A stretch of 64,000 nucleotides of DNA from Paenibacillus sp. 37 (GCF_008386395.1 NZ_CP043761.1:2232001-2296000); one strand, 5' to 3'. Shown: positions 1 through 8,195, numbered from the stretch's first letter. The notes: a model not told the origin generated them from the letters alone. Translations and numbers: made by a program.

Positions 1-102
1 GATCAGCCTTTGTTGAACGGTGTAAAAATTGATTATCTCTACTTCCCGGAAGAGGGATTTGTTATTACGAATCCGTCCCAAGGCAATCACGGCGACCACT
101 AA
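1..102 (+). CDS. C-terminal end of a HesB/IscA-like protein (5' truncated by window)
   Basis: The first 33 codons are open in frame 1 and end at TAA 100-102. The peptide carries a leucine-leucine-asparagine-glycine, then IDY, then GF-x-I-x-NP. This is the pattern at the end of the A-type iron-sulfur carrier fold (IscA, SufA, YutM). The two cysteines that usually follow as CGCG are absent and the tail is GNHGDH, so a canonical carrier is doubtful. The next gene is YuzB-like; as I remember it, B. subtilis yuzB lies near the HesB-like yutM, which fits the call. Only the tail is visible, so the assignment is tentative. Confidence 0.45.
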   Translation, partial: DQPLLNGVKIDYLYFPEEGFVITNPSQGNHGDH

Positions 103-123
103 GGGCGCGAAGAAGGGGAACTC

Positions 124-345
124 ATGGCTAACGATATCCGCGTATGCGAAAAGTGTAATCATGTTCGACTGAAATCGATTGTGCCCAAGTTGCAAAAAAT
201 GGCTCCAGACACGGAGATCAAGATTGGGTGCAAATCCTATTGCGGTCCTTGCGCGAAACGTGCGTTTGTCTTTATCAACGGTCGGTACATCAGTGCGCCG
301 ACAGAAGAAGAAGTGCTCGCCAAAGTTGCAAAGTTCGTGAAGTAA
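124..345 (+). CDS. DUF1450 family protein, YuzB-like
   Basis: This 73-residue protein matches the small cytosolic DUF1450/YuzB family found across Bacillales. It has two cysteine pairs: C8-x2-C11 near the start, and cysteines near residues 36, 40 and 43 in the segment GCKSYCGPC. The spacing suggests a metal- or cluster-binding or redox-active fold, but the family's function is not established. The ATG follows a GAAGGGGAA ribosome binding site. The gene starts 21 bp after the HesB/IscA-like gene, so the two are probably cotranscribed. A hairpin with a T-run at 394-424 ends the unit. Confidence 0.8.
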   Translation: MANDIRVCEKCNHVRLKSIVPKLQKMAPDTEIKIGCKSYCGPCAKRAFVFINGRYISAPTEEEVLAKVAKFVK

Positions 346-393
346 TAGGATATGATATAACAAGGTGAGTGGAGAAAACTGTCCACACATCAC

Positions 394-424
394 AAAGGAG
401 GGGCTACGTGCTTCTCCTTTTTTT
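394..424 (+). terminator. Intrinsic terminator after the DUF1450 gene
   Basis: AAAGGAG (394-400) pairs with CTCCTTT (414-420), and seven T residues follow. It lies about 50 bp past the DUF1450 stop codon. Confidence 0.7.
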
Positions 425-451
425 GCGTTTGGGTAGCAGTGAAAGGCTGCT

Positions 452-850
452 TCAAAATGCGGCATCATCTATCATTTCAGTAATTTGGAAGGTATCTTCT
501 CGAATTTCAATGGCAATGACGGTAGTATCCTTTTTCAGAAAATGTACATGTCCCAGCCGTTCTTCCTCTAATTCCACCCATCCTGTATCCGCTAACTTCT
601 GAAAATAATCCATTGGTGGGTATAGTCCTTGCTCACCCCCAATATGTTTCAGTTCATACTTAACACCTTCTTTAAGAGTGGGATGATCGGAATAAGCTAT
701 GTTTTCAATGAGTTTTGCATTGGTTGGAACCGGGATGTCTGGGTTCATGGATGATGCTTTATATCCGTCTATCTCGTATGTTGCAGGAGCGCAGCCTTGT
801 ACCCAAATGAGCAAGGGCAACATGCAGAGTGTCAGTAATATTTTCTTCAA
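452..850 (-). CDS. Small putative lipoprotein of unknown function
   Basis: Translation probably starts at TTG 850-848, because GGGAGGAATTCAT lies directly before it; an in-frame ATG at 901 lacks a comparable site. The 132-residue product begins with lysines and a hydrophobic stretch ending at Cys20 in VQGC, which resembles a lipobox although Gln at -2 is unusual. The remaining ~110 residues are soluble, acidic and without a family I recognise. I infer an extracytoplasmic membrane-anchored protein. It converges on the DUF1450 gene and shares the 394-424 hairpin region. Confidence 0.6.
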   Translation of the reverse strand: MKKILLTLCMLPLLIWVQGCAPATYEIDGYKASSMNPDIPVPTNAKLIENIAYSDHPTLKEGVKYELKHIGGEQGLYPPMDYFQKLADTGWVELEEERLGHVHFLKKDTTVIAIEIREDTFQITEMIDDAAF

Positions 851-1000
851 ATGAATTCCTCCCGACTCAGCATGTTTACCTAATAAACGTAGCGGAATCA
901 ATTAAAGTTACGATAAAATCACAAAAGAAGAATAAGGAAGGCTTGTGCTATCCATCCTAAAGGGGTAACAGGAACATGATAATCCCAAGGAGGAATACTC

Positions 1001-1282
1001 ATGCCGAAGCGTTATGATTCCAGTTTGCAAGCCGATACCACCGTATCTCAGGCGCAAAATGCGGTGAACAAGCTTCATTATGCTGTATCTCAGGCCCTGT
1101 CTCATCCGACGGCACAGACCATTATACAGGCGGAACGTCGTCTGGCACATACGGAGCAAGCGATGCGACAAGCAGAGCTTTCACTCGGAGGGCAAGGTGT
1201 TGAGTTGGCAGAGGAAATGTTCATCGAGGAGAAGAGAAGATTGAATTCAATCCAGAGTCAGCACGGTCAAGGGAATTTATAA
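1001..1282 (+). CDS. Small hypothetical protein, possibly DUF2524
   Basis: The product has 93 residues, is rich in Gln, Ala, Glu and Arg, and is predicted to be almost wholly helical. It has no membrane segment and no cysteine. The ATG is preceded by AAGGAGGAATACTC, a very strong ribosome binding site. Length and composition resemble the small DUF2524/YtzC proteins of Bacillales, but that link is only a guess. The gene is monocistronic, with its own terminator at 1300-1333. Confidence 0.65.
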   Translation: MPKRYDSSLQADTTVSQAQNAVNKLHYAVSQALSHPTAQTIIQAERRLAHTEQAMRQAELSLGGQGVELAEEMFIEEKRRLNSIQSQHGQGNL

Positions 1283-1299
1283 CGTTCCTGTCACATCAG

Positions 1300-1333
1300 A
1301 ACCCGCAGGGCAGCAATGCTTTGCGGGTTTTTC
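1300..1333 (+). terminator. Intrinsic terminator
   Basis: AACCCGCA (1300-1307) pairs with TGCGGGTT, followed by a T-run at 1328-1332. It ends the 1001-1282 gene. Confidence 0.75.
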
Positions 1334-1456
1334 ATATCTTTTGCAACGACTCTCGATCCATGGGTTTACTCCGACAGTATGTCGAATGGTCGCTTAAAAT
1401 TCTGTGAGAAGGTTAATAGAACAAGAGCAGGCAAAATTCCATACGGGAGGTACAGA

Positions 1457-2287
1457 ATGACAAAACATATTACAGATTGTACGATTCTGAACAACGGAGT
1501 AACGATGCCATGGCTAGGATTTGGAACATATAAAGCAAAAGGTAAGGAAGTACAACAGGCGGTTGAGACCGCTTTGGAGGTTGGATATCGCAGTATTGAT
1601 ACCGCGTCCATCTATGGCAATGAAGAAGAAGTGGGACAAGCTATTGCAAGCAGTGGTGTTGCCCGTAACGAACTGTTTGTGACGACCAAGCTCTGGAACG
1701 AGGATCAGGGATTTGATTCAACGTTGAGAGCATTTGAAGCCAGTCAGAAGGCACTGGGACTGAATGTGATTGATCTTTACTTAATTCACTGGCCTGGCAG
1801 AGACCAGTATAAGGAGACGTGGAGAGCATTCGAACGTCTATATAGCGAAGGAAGCATCCGTGCGATTGGTGTGAGTAACTTTCAAGTTCACCATTTGCAA
1901 GATATCATAAATGAGGGTGGAACGGTGCCTGCGGTAAATCAGGTAGAGCTGCATCCGGGTCTGATCCAGCAGGAACTTCAGGATTTCTGCGGGGCCCAGG
2001 GAATTCAGCTGGAGGCATGGAGTCCTATTATGAAAGGCAAGCTTAACCAAGAGTCCACCCTCAAAGCGCTGGCCCAGAAATATGGGAAAACGCCAGCACA
2101 GATCATTCTGCGCTGGGACATTCAGAATCAGATTGTGACGATTCCGAAGTCCGTTACCCCGGAGCGTATTCGTGAGAATGCTGACATCTTTGACTTTGAA
2201 TTGACACCGGATGAGTTGAGACAAATTGATGCACTGGATTCAGATAAGCGGACGGGGCCACATCCGGATCAACTGTTCTGGGATTAA
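1457..2287 (+). CDS. Aldo/keto reductase (AKR5-type, YvgN/YtbE-like)
   Basis: A 276-residue NAD(P)H-dependent carbonyl reductase of the aldo/keto reductase superfamily, probably acting on methylglyoxal or other reactive aldehydes in the cytosol. The catalytic tetrad is visible as Asp48, Tyr53 (segment SIYGNEEEVG), Lys78 (VTTKLWNED) and His111 (DLYLIHWPG). The cofactor-binding signature IPKSVTPERIREN is near residues 230-242. An in-frame ATG at 1316 lies inside the upstream terminator. The start at 1457 has GGGAGG before it and matches the family N-terminus. The substrate cannot be read from sequence. It appears monocistronic. Confidence 0.92.
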   Translation: MTKHITDCTILNNGVTMPWLGFGTYKAKGKEVQQAVETALEVGYRSIDTASIYGNEEEVGQAIASSGVARNELFVTTKLWNEDQGFDSTLRAFEASQKALGLNVIDLYLIHWPGRDQYKETWRAFERLYSEGSIRAIGVSNFQVHHLQDIINEGGTVPAVNQVELHPGLIQQELQDFCGAQGIQLEAWSPIMKGKLNQESTLKALAQKYGKTPAQIILRWDIQNQIVTIPKSVTPERIRENADIFDFELTPDELRQIDALDSDKRTGPHPDQLFWD

Positions 2288-2405
2288 GTGGGTGGCGCTA
2301 ATTGAATACAAGTGTTTGATCATAAGTTAGTGGAGGTTCCGGTTACGGAATCGTTCTTCGTGAGTTTAAGATGTAAGCATAATCGGTCACGCTAAGACAC
2401 TGCGT

Positions 2406-2520
2406 GTGCAGAACAATATTTCGATCGCCGTTATCCCCGGATTTTTTTGAAAGTCCCTTTATCATGGGAGAAATCCGGTGATAAATGCGAGCGCTCCGCT
2501 TCTCCGGCTTTGTTCTGCCC
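2406..2520. repeat. Nested imperfect inverted repeat, REP/MITE-like
   Basis: This is the main feature of the non-coding stretch 2288-2583. The outer arms GCAGAACAA (2408-2416) and TTGTTCTGC (2510-2518) are exact complements. The inner 14-base arms (2431-2444 and 2471-2484) match at 13 positions, and a small TCCC/GGGA hairpin sits at the tip. There is no ORF. It could be a dispersed palindromic element or a stable RNA hairpin. Only one copy was noticed in this window. Confidence 0.55.
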
Positions 2521-2583
2521 ACTTCGTTATCGTGAAAATTATGAATCCATCTTTAGTGGATAGGTATATAGTAAGTAATATAC

Positions 2584-2627
2584 AAAAGCGGCAGGATCAG
2601 GGAGTATCCCCTGATCCTGCTGCTTTG
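2584..2627. terminator. Bidirectional terminator, 18-bp stem
   Basis: Bases 2585-2602 pair with 2609-2626 almost perfectly around a six-base loop. On the minus strand the stem runs into CTTTTGT, so it should end the dsbA-like transcript. It also lies downstream of the reductase on the plus strand. Confidence 0.8.
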
Positions 2628-2642
2628 TGTGTGTGAATTGGC

Positions 2643-3368
2643 TTAATTTTTTTTCGGAACTGCGCAGCCGTCATCTGTGCAGACGCCGCTGCCGTCAGCT
2701 TCGGTTGTATTGGACTCAACCATGGTGAACGGGGAACGCTCGTCCCAAGCTTTCTGAATAGCGTCCAGGAACACCTCGTCCGGCTGAGCGCCTGACACGG
2801 CGAACTTGCGGTCGAATACAAAGAACGGTACGCCGCGGATGCCGAGTTGCTCGCCTTCTGCTTGGTCAGCACGGACATTGTCGGTGAATTGATCACTGGA
2901 GAGCACTGCCGTAGCTGCGTCACGATCGAGGCCTACTTCTTCTGCTAACTGAGCCAACACTTCAGTGTCGCCGGAGTGTTTACCTTCAATAAACACAGCT
3001 TGGAAGATCCGTTCACTCAGTTCAAGCGCTTTGCCTTGTGTATCCGCCCAGTGTGTCAATCGGTGAGCTGAGAAGGAGTTCGTAGGGATCATGGCATCGA
3101 TATTGTATTCCAGTCCTGCCGTGCGAGCATTGGCATTCATCTGGGCATTCATACCTTTGGCCTGTTCCACGCTCATATTATATTTGTCAGCCAGATATTC
3201 CGAATTGGTTTTACCTGGGTTCAATGCAGCATTTGGATCAAGCTCAAAGCTTTTGAATTGCAGCTTCACTTCATCACGGTGTGGAAACTGTTCCAATACA
3301 TTCTCCAAGCGGCGTTTGCCGATATAACAGAAAGGGCAGAGAAAATCAGACCATATCTCAATATTCAT
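2643..3368 (-). CDS. DsbA family oxidoreductase, FrnE-like
   Basis: A 241-residue thioredoxin-fold protein. The active site C11-P-F-C14 follows the first strand (IEIWSDFLCPFC), then comes the helical insert typical of FrnE/2-hydroxychromene isomerase-like DsbA proteins, and a cis-proline region GVPFFVFD near residue 178. There is no signal peptide, so it is cytosolic, unlike classical DsbA. FrnE-type proteins are linked to disulfide handling under oxidative stress and in polyketide biosynthesis. The tail carries two further cysteines (CTDDGC) that may be redox active or bind metal. It has its own promoter with an operator-like dyad at 3398-3444. Confidence 0.9.
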   Translation of the reverse strand: MNIEIWSDFLCPFCYIGKRRLENVLEQFPHRDEVKLQFKSFELDPNAALNPGKTNSEYLADKYNMSVEQAKGMNAQMNANARTAGLEYNIDAMIPTNSFSAHRLTHWADTQGKALELSERIFQAVFIEGKHSGDTEVLAQLAEEVGLDRDAATAVLSSDQFTDNVRADQAEGEQLGIRGVPFFVFDRKFAVSGAQPDEVFLDAIQKAWDERSPFTMVESNTTEADGSGVCTDDGCAVPKKN

Positions 3369-3397
3369 TATGTTAAACCTCCATTATCCTTTTAGTT

Positions 3398-3444
3398 GAA
3401 ACTAATATAGTTACAATTATAAAGCCACTTTCTATAATTCGCAA
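3398..3444 (-). promoter_or_regulatory. Promoter with operator-like dyad upstream of the FrnE-like gene
   Basis: Read on the minus strand, TTGCGA (3444-3439) is separated by 17 bases from TATAAT (3421-3416). A near-perfect dyad, GTAACTA-TAT-TAGTTTC (3414-3398), covers the expected start point. A second short dyad, TTAGTTTCAACTAA, overlaps it. The placement is that of a repressor site, possibly a MarR/HxlR-type thiol-stress regulator. The regulator is not identified. Confidence 0.6.
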
Positions 3445-3452
3445 GGAGATTG

Positions 3453-3878
3453 CTATTTATCCCGATATGCCTTGGACCAATGATAAGGCTGGATCTCACT
3501 CAGTCTCTTGAAGACCAGTTGACCAGAAGGATCGTATACGGCAGCTTTGACTTCTTCGCCCCAGTAAAACAATCGTTCCTGGCATACACCGCAAGGTGTA
3601 AGGACCTTAAATTCTGAATGCTCATCATCACGAGCGATACAGAGGGAGTGGGTGACACGTTCGTTCAATTTGTGGGCTTCCAGATAAGCCCCTGTTTCCA
3701 TACATAGATGCGTGGCATCATTGATAACCTCTGGCGCTACACTAATCAGCAGGGAGCCAGCTTCGGTATAGACGGCACCCGCACCGCCCCATCCCTGAGG
3801 ATAACGTTGCTTCACAAATTTTGCGGCTGCATTGAACAATTGCTGTTCAATATGGATTGGTTCAGTATGTGATGTCAT
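3453..3878 (-). CDS. Cytidine deaminase-like zinc enzyme
   Basis: A 141-residue member of the cytidine deaminase fold. The zinc site is visible as C-x-E in CMETGAYLEAHKL (the Glu is the proton shuttle) and P-C-G-V-C in TPCGVCQERLFYWG. Length fits the single-domain tetrameric enzymes such as cytidine deaminase and blasticidin-S deaminase. It is somewhat divergent from B. subtilis Cdd, with CME replacing the usual CAE, so the true substrate may be cytidine, a modified nucleoside or a related amine. The ATG is 13 bases after AAGGGGA. It lies between the LTA synthase and the DsbA-like gene, on the same strand. Confidence 0.85.
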   Translation of the reverse strand: MTSHTEPIHIEQQLFNAAAKFVKQRYPQGWGGAGAVYTEAGSLLISVAPEVINDATHLCMETGAYLEAHKLNERVTHSLCIARDDEHSEFKVLTPCGVCQERLFYWGEEVKAAVYDPSGQLVFKRLSEIQPYHWSKAYRDK

Positions 3879-3954
3879 GTAATGAGAATTCCCCTTTTTG
3901 AAATGTAATTCACTTCATTTAGTGTATTTGTTTAGCTTGTCATTACGATATTGC

Positions 3955-5955
3955 TTATTGCGATGTTACGGCTGAACTGTCTTCCTCTCGAAAGCGCTGA
4001 ATCAAATCATAGGTAATGACCGTGTCCGAGACATGCAATCGCTTGGTTGCTTCATCATGAGCGGGACGACAAGCGTTGATATCTGTTTTGTCACGTGTGG
4101 ACAGGTCATAACAAGCGCCGCTCTCGTAGATATAATCATCCGATGGAATATAGAATACAGAACCATCCGAGAATGCGCCATTACGTAGCACAACCGTACG
4201 TGCAGACCCGTCATATACATCGTTACCCATATGATAATAGGACTGGTCGGACACCCCGAGCAGATGCAGCACGGATGGGGTGATGTCCAGTTGTCCCGAA
4301 GGTTCGTCGAAGGTTCCAGCCGCTGCTCCATCCGGTAAATGCACCAGCAGGGGAACCTCGTTCATGATCTGTGCCATATCCAGTTCATTCAATGAGCGTC
4401 CCAGGAACTGCTCGTATTGTGATTGTTCCTTGATCGAGTTGTCGTGGTCCCCGTAGAACATAAAGATGGTATTTTCCCATAATCCCCGATTTTTCAGATC
4501 CTCCACCATTTTGCCGAGCGCCGAATCCACGTAATGTACGGATTGCAGATAGTTACCAAACATGGTTCCCTGAAACTCGCCTACATCCAGTTGTTGTTTT
4601 TCTTTCGGCAATGCATACGGATGGTGACTGCTGAGTGTAATGAGGAAGGAATAGAACGGTTCGGTCACCTCACTACTCATTTTCTCAACGGATTGGCGGA
4701 AAAAGGATTCATCAGACAGGGACCAGCCAAGCGGGTCATCCTGTGCAAAATCATTTTTGCTATAAAACTTGTCGTACTTCATGTTCTGATACATCGTATA
4801 CCGATTCCAGAAGCCGCTCTCATAAGCGTGAAATACGTTGGTGCTGTACCCGTTGTCCTTCAGGATAGAAGGGAGGGAATCATACGTATGGTCTGCATAC
4901 CGTACAAAGGCCGAACCAACCGGAAGTGGATGTAGGGAAATGTTTGCTCCAAAATCGGCATCGGACGTTCTACCCTGACCGGTCTGGTGATAAAAGTGAC
5001 TGTAATACTGACTTTCCTTCATCAGTTCATTAAAATGGGGTGTGATCTCCTGACCCCCAATGCTCTGGCCAATCATGAAGTTCATAAAAGCCTCACCCTG
5101 GACAATGATCACGTTGCTGTCTTTATATTTGCCAAACAAGGCATCATTCTGCGGGGCAGTTTCTTGCCTTTCAGCGAAGAACGCTTTTGCTTGCTCAACA
5201 TCAGCGGGATCAGCCTGCGGCCCGGAGCCGATGTGGTCTTTGGCATAGTTGTACAGATCATAACCGTGAAAAGCGAGCAGTCCGGTCACATTATACATGG
5301 ATACATTCCACCAGTTGTTATCGAACAGGCCTTTGGCCCATGTTTTGCTGTAAAAATAAATCGGGCCGACAGCGAGGCCAAGTCCCAGCACAAGGGCGAT
5401 GCTGCCAGCCGTGAGACGGCGGCGCAACCGTGCCTTGCCATCGTTATACGAATAACTCCCGTAACCAGTAACAGATGTACTGGAGTGCTTCGAACGGTAA
5501 CGTCTACTGAACATTACGATAGTTGCGAACGGAATGACGACAAGCCAATCGGCAAAGAACCAGAGATCACTTGTGTAAATCAATGTAGCGATGCTGTCAC
5601 CCAATGCGTCAACTTGTCTCGCCTGCAACAATACCGGAATGGTCAAGAAATCCTGGAAATAGCGATAATACACCATATCGGCGTAGATTAGTGCGGTAAG
5701 CAGCAGGTTAAGGACCGCGAGAGACACGATCATGCCTCTACGTGGCAGCAACCAGGTCCAGAAGGACAAGAGTAGTAAAGATCCAATGGCAATGACTTTA
5801 TCCAGCAGTCCCATCGTAATGTTATAAGCGTGAAGATTGTGATGGAGCCACATGAGTTTGAGCAGCATGAGCACAAGAAAAATAAGATATAACGTTAATG
5901 GATGATATAGAAGCCCGCGTGGCATGGAGCTGCGCGTAGGCCGAGTGACAACCAT
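3955..5955 (-). CDS. LTA synthase family protein (membrane sulfatase-fold phosphoglycerol transferase)
   Basis: The 666-residue protein has about five N-terminal membrane segments (roughly residues 16-36, 51-69, 75-95, 127-150 and 181-202) and then an extracellular alkaline-phosphatase/sulfatase domain. That is the architecture of LtaS/YfnI/YqgS, which polymerise or prime glycerolphosphate on lipoteichoic acid. Likely metal ligands and nucleophile are Glu288 (VQGEAF), Thr330 (GQGRTSDADF) and the Asp-His pair in MFYGDHDNS near residue 505. AAGGGGG precedes the ATG. Bacilli usually carry several paralogues, so whether this one is the main synthase or an accessory cannot be told here. Confidence 0.92.
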   Translation of the reverse strand: MVVTRPTRSSMPRGLLYHPLTLYLIFLVLMLLKLMWLHHNLHAYNITMGLLDKVIAIGSLLLLSFWTWLLPRRGMIVSLAVLNLLLTALIYADMVYYRYFQDFLTIPVLLQARQVDALGDSIATLIYTSDLWFFADWLVVIPFATIVMFSRRYRSKHSSTSVTGYGSYSYNDGKARLRRRLTAGSIALVLGLGLAVGPIYFYSKTWAKGLFDNNWWNVSMYNVTGLLAFHGYDLYNYAKDHIGSGPQADPADVEQAKAFFAERQETAPQNDALFGKYKDSNVIIVQGEAFMNFMIGQSIGGQEITPHFNELMKESQYYSHFYHQTGQGRTSDADFGANISLHPLPVGSAFVRYADHTYDSLPSILKDNGYSTNVFHAYESGFWNRYTMYQNMKYDKFYSKNDFAQDDPLGWSLSDESFFRQSVEKMSSEVTEPFYSFLITLSSHHPYALPKEKQQLDVGEFQGTMFGNYLQSVHYVDSALGKMVEDLKNRGLWENTIFMFYGDHDNSIKEQSQYEQFLGRSLNELDMAQIMNEVPLLVHLPDGAAAGTFDEPSGQLDITPSVLHLLGVSDQSYYHMGNDVYDGSARTVVLRNGAFSDGSVFYIPSDDYIYESGACYDLSTRDKTDINACRPAHDEATKRLHVSDTVITYDLIQRFREEDSSAVTSQ

Positions 5956-6118
5956 ATGTATGTCCCCCTTGCTTTTGTTGTTTTGTTATCGGAATGTAAA
6001 ATAGGGCTCCATCCATTATAGCGTGGCCTCATGTGTTTTCAACTATGCCTCAGAAGAATTGATTTCTGCGGAAGTGAAGGTCGATGAAGGAGAATTCATA
6101 TGACCAGAAAAGCGCACA

Positions 6119-6155
6119 AAAAAAGCGCCCCGGCCATGGGTGGCTGGAGCACTTT
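6119..6155 (-). terminator. Terminator of the rRNA methyltransferase gene
   Basis: On the minus strand an AAAGTGCTCCAGCC arm pairs, with wobbles, with GGCCGGGGCGCTTT and is followed by a T-run. It is positioned just past the stop codon at 6169. Confidence 0.65.
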
Positions 6156-6168
6156 ATATTTGGAACAA

Positions 6169-7332
6169 TTATGAAGATTGTGGTGTTTTATTTCGTGGAG
6201 GCAGTGGGCCCAAATACTGATAGTATTGGGTTTCAATGCGTCCGTTGAACAACTTGCGACGTTTGTCTGCCTTATGACCAAAATACTCCTCAAAAGCTTT
6301 GGTCGACGTGATTGCAAAAAAGGACCATGTTGGCATGTCGAGGTAACTGCGCCCTAATGAGCGGAGCAACTTCTGAACTTCTTTTTCTTCACTCAAACGT
6401 TCACCATATGGGGGATTGGTAATGATAACACCATATTCACCCTGTGGTCTTGCGCGATGCGCGGGCAGAACGCTGACTTCAATGTCTTTAGCAAAGCCTG
6501 CGCTCTTGATTGCAGCCTGAGCTACTTCAATCGCTTCCGGATCAATGTCGCTGCCCGAGATTTGTAACGGGATATCGTCACGTACAGCATCGAATGCTTC
6601 TTCACGCGCCTGTTCCCATAATTCTTCAGGAATGACAGCCCAGTCCTCAGAGTTGAAGGTCCGACGAAGTCCTGGTGCAATGTTCCAGCCGATCATGGCG
6701 GCTTCGATCAGCATTGTGCCTGATCCACAGCATGGGTCATAGAATGGACGGGATACATTCCAGCGGCTGAGCTGAATAAGAGCTGCAGCAAGTGTTTCTT
6801 TGAGTGGCGCTTCGGTAACGAGTTTACGATAACCCCGTTTATGAAGACCCGGTCCCGTTGTATCTAAAGTAAGCAGGGCGCGATCGTTCAGCAGAATGAC
6901 CTCAATTACATAACGAGACCCGTCCTCTGGGAACCACTCTGTGTCATAAGTCAGTTTCAGTTTCTCTACGATTGCTTTTTTCACGATCCCTTGTGATGCA
7001 GGCACACTGCTTAACTGAGATTTTTGAGAGCGACCTTCTACAGGGAATTCGCCGTCGGCTGGAATCCACTCTTCCCAAGGCAGTGCTTTGGTGCCTTCAA
7101 ACAATTCGTCAAATGTCGTAGCAGGGAATTCACCCATTTTCACCAATACGCGATCCGAACTTCTCAGCCACAGATTACAACGGCATATATCAATATAATC
7201 TCCTGTGAAGAAAACCCGGCCGTTGTCGATCGTAACATCTTCATACCCCAGTTGCTTCAGTTCCCGGGCAACAACAGCCTCGAGTCCCATCGCCGAGGTT
7301 GCAATCAATTGCAATTGAGCCATGTGATTCAT
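6169..7332 (-). CDS. THUMP-domain 23S rRNA guanine-N2 methyltransferase, RlmL/YpsC-like
   Basis: A 387-residue class I SAM-dependent RNA methyltransferase. The N-terminal ~150 residues form the ferredoxin-like/THUMP RNA-binding module. The C-terminal Rossmann domain carries the PCCGSGTMLIEAA motif (about residues 197-209), GSDIDPEAI and the N6/N2-type motif TNPPYGERL near residue 310. This is the YpsC family, related to the N-terminal half of E. coli RlmL, which makes m2G in 23S rRNA. GGAG sits five bases before the ATG. The ~165-base leader (7333-7496) is unusually structured. In B. subtilis ypsC lies next to rnpB; no RNase P RNA is visible here. Confidence 0.9.
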   Translation of the reverse strand: MNHMAQLQLIATSAMGLEAVVARELKQLGYEDVTIDNGRVFFTGDYIDICRCNLWLRSSDRVLVKMGEFPATTFDELFEGTKALPWEEWIPADGEFPVEGRSQKSQLSSVPASQGIVKKAIVEKLKLTYDTEWFPEDGSRYVIEVILLNDRALLTLDTTGPGLHKRGYRKLVTEAPLKETLAAALIQLSRWNVSRPFYDPCCGSGTMLIEAAMIGWNIAPGLRRTFNSEDWAVIPEELWEQAREEAFDAVRDDIPLQISGSDIDPEAIEVAQAAIKSAGFAKDIEVSVLPAHRARPQGEYGVIITNPPYGERLSEEKEVQKLLRSLGRSYLDMPTWSFFAITSTKAFEEYFGHKADKRRKLFNGRIETQYYQYLGPLPPRNKTPQSS

Positions 7333-7508
7333 TTCAACTCCATTTCAAGCTGGAGAAGGGAAATCCTTCTCTCTGCTGTATAGTAACGGTGCGGCCTTGC
7401 CGCTTTCCGTGAAAAAACTTACAATGAGAAATGCGGTGAACGTATGCATTCCTCTTTCGAGGTGATGCACCAGTCAACCGCCTGTGTTGATAACAAACAT
7501 TTATTATA
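7333..7508 (-). promoter_or_regulatory. Structured 5' leader and -10 element of the rRNA methyltransferase gene
   Basis: On the minus strand TATAAT (7508-7503) would start RNA near 7496, leaving a ~164-base leader. It contains a nested hairpin: outer arms at 7481-7473 and 7441-7433; inner TGCAT/ATGCA and CCTC-GAAA-GAGG, a GNRA tetraloop, at 7469-7445. A second stem-loop lies at 7410-7386. A GAGAAGG/CCTTCTC hairpin (7371-7353) sits about 20 bases before the start codon. No known riboswitch class was recognised. Confidence 0.45.
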
Positions 7509-7559
7509 GAACATTGGCATCCATATGGAAAGCAGTCCAAGTGTCCAAGGAGGATTTTA

Positions 7560-8195
7560 GTGGTGAATCTGACCCCTGATGAATATGTAAATCAATTATT
7601 TCAAGAGGATGAGCTTTTGCTGAAAGTGAAAGAGGCTATCCGTTCGAATGGTATGCCGGAAGTTTCGGTGGCTGCGGCGTATGGACGACTGCTCACGTTT
7701 CTAGCGAAGACATCCAAAGCAGAAGCTGCGCTCGAAATCGGCGTATTAGGCGGTTACAGTGGGATATGCATTGCACGCGGGTTGCGTGAGAATGGAACCC
7801 TGACTTCGCTGGAACTGAGAGAGGAATATGCGGCAATGGCGCGTGGTCATCTGGAAGAAGGCGGTTTTGGCGAAAAGGTAGAGTACCGCATTGGTCCGGC
7901 CGCAGATAGCCTGGAACAATTGGAGCAGGAGGGTCGCACATTCGATTTCTTCTTTATTGACGCAGATAAGGAGAATTATCCGGTATATCTTGACTATGCC
8001 ATTAAGCTGGCCCGGCCAGGTGCGGTCATTGTAGGTGATAATTGTTTCCTGCGTGGTCGTACGCTGAATCCGGACAAGCAGGGACCGGCTGTGCTTGCTG
8101 TTCGTCGCTTCAATGAACAGATGGCGAGTGACCCGCGCTTGGTGACGACCATGTTGCCGGACTACGATGGGCTCGTACTTGCCTGGGTGAAGTGA
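7560..8195 (+). CDS. SAM-dependent O-methyltransferase, COMT-like (YrrM-type)
   Basis: A 211-residue member of the metal-dependent O-methyltransferase family (Methyltransf_3). Motif I is EIGVLGGYSGICIARG (residues ~60-75), the acidic ribose-binding strand is LTSLELREEY, and the metal-binding residues fall in FIDADKENY and VGDNCF. Family members methylate catechols, flavonoids or, in TrmR/YrrM, hydroxyuridine in tRNA. The substrate is not determined here. Two GTG codons in tandem follow AGGAGG, and the first is used. It is divergent from the rRNA methyltransferase and ends in a strong terminator. Confidence 0.88.
   Translation: MVNLTPDEYVNQLFQEDELLLKVKEAIRSNGMPEVSVAAAYGRLLTFLAKTSKAEAALEIGVLGGYSGICIARGLRENGTLTSLELREEYAAMARGHLEEGGFGEKVEYRIGPAADSLEQLEQEGRTFDFFFIDADKENYPVYLDYAIKLARPGAVIVGDNCFLRGRTLNPDKQGPAVLAVRRFNEQMASDPRLVTTMLPDYDGLVLAWVK

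Noticed and set aside
4987..5691. Long plus-strand ORF of 234 codons
   Set aside because: It lies wholly antisense to the LTA synthase gene, has no ribosome binding site and encodes no recognisable domain.
7333..7559. RNase P RNA expected next to the ypsC-like gene
   Set aside because: The gap is only ~227 bases and lacks the conserved RNase P core sequences.
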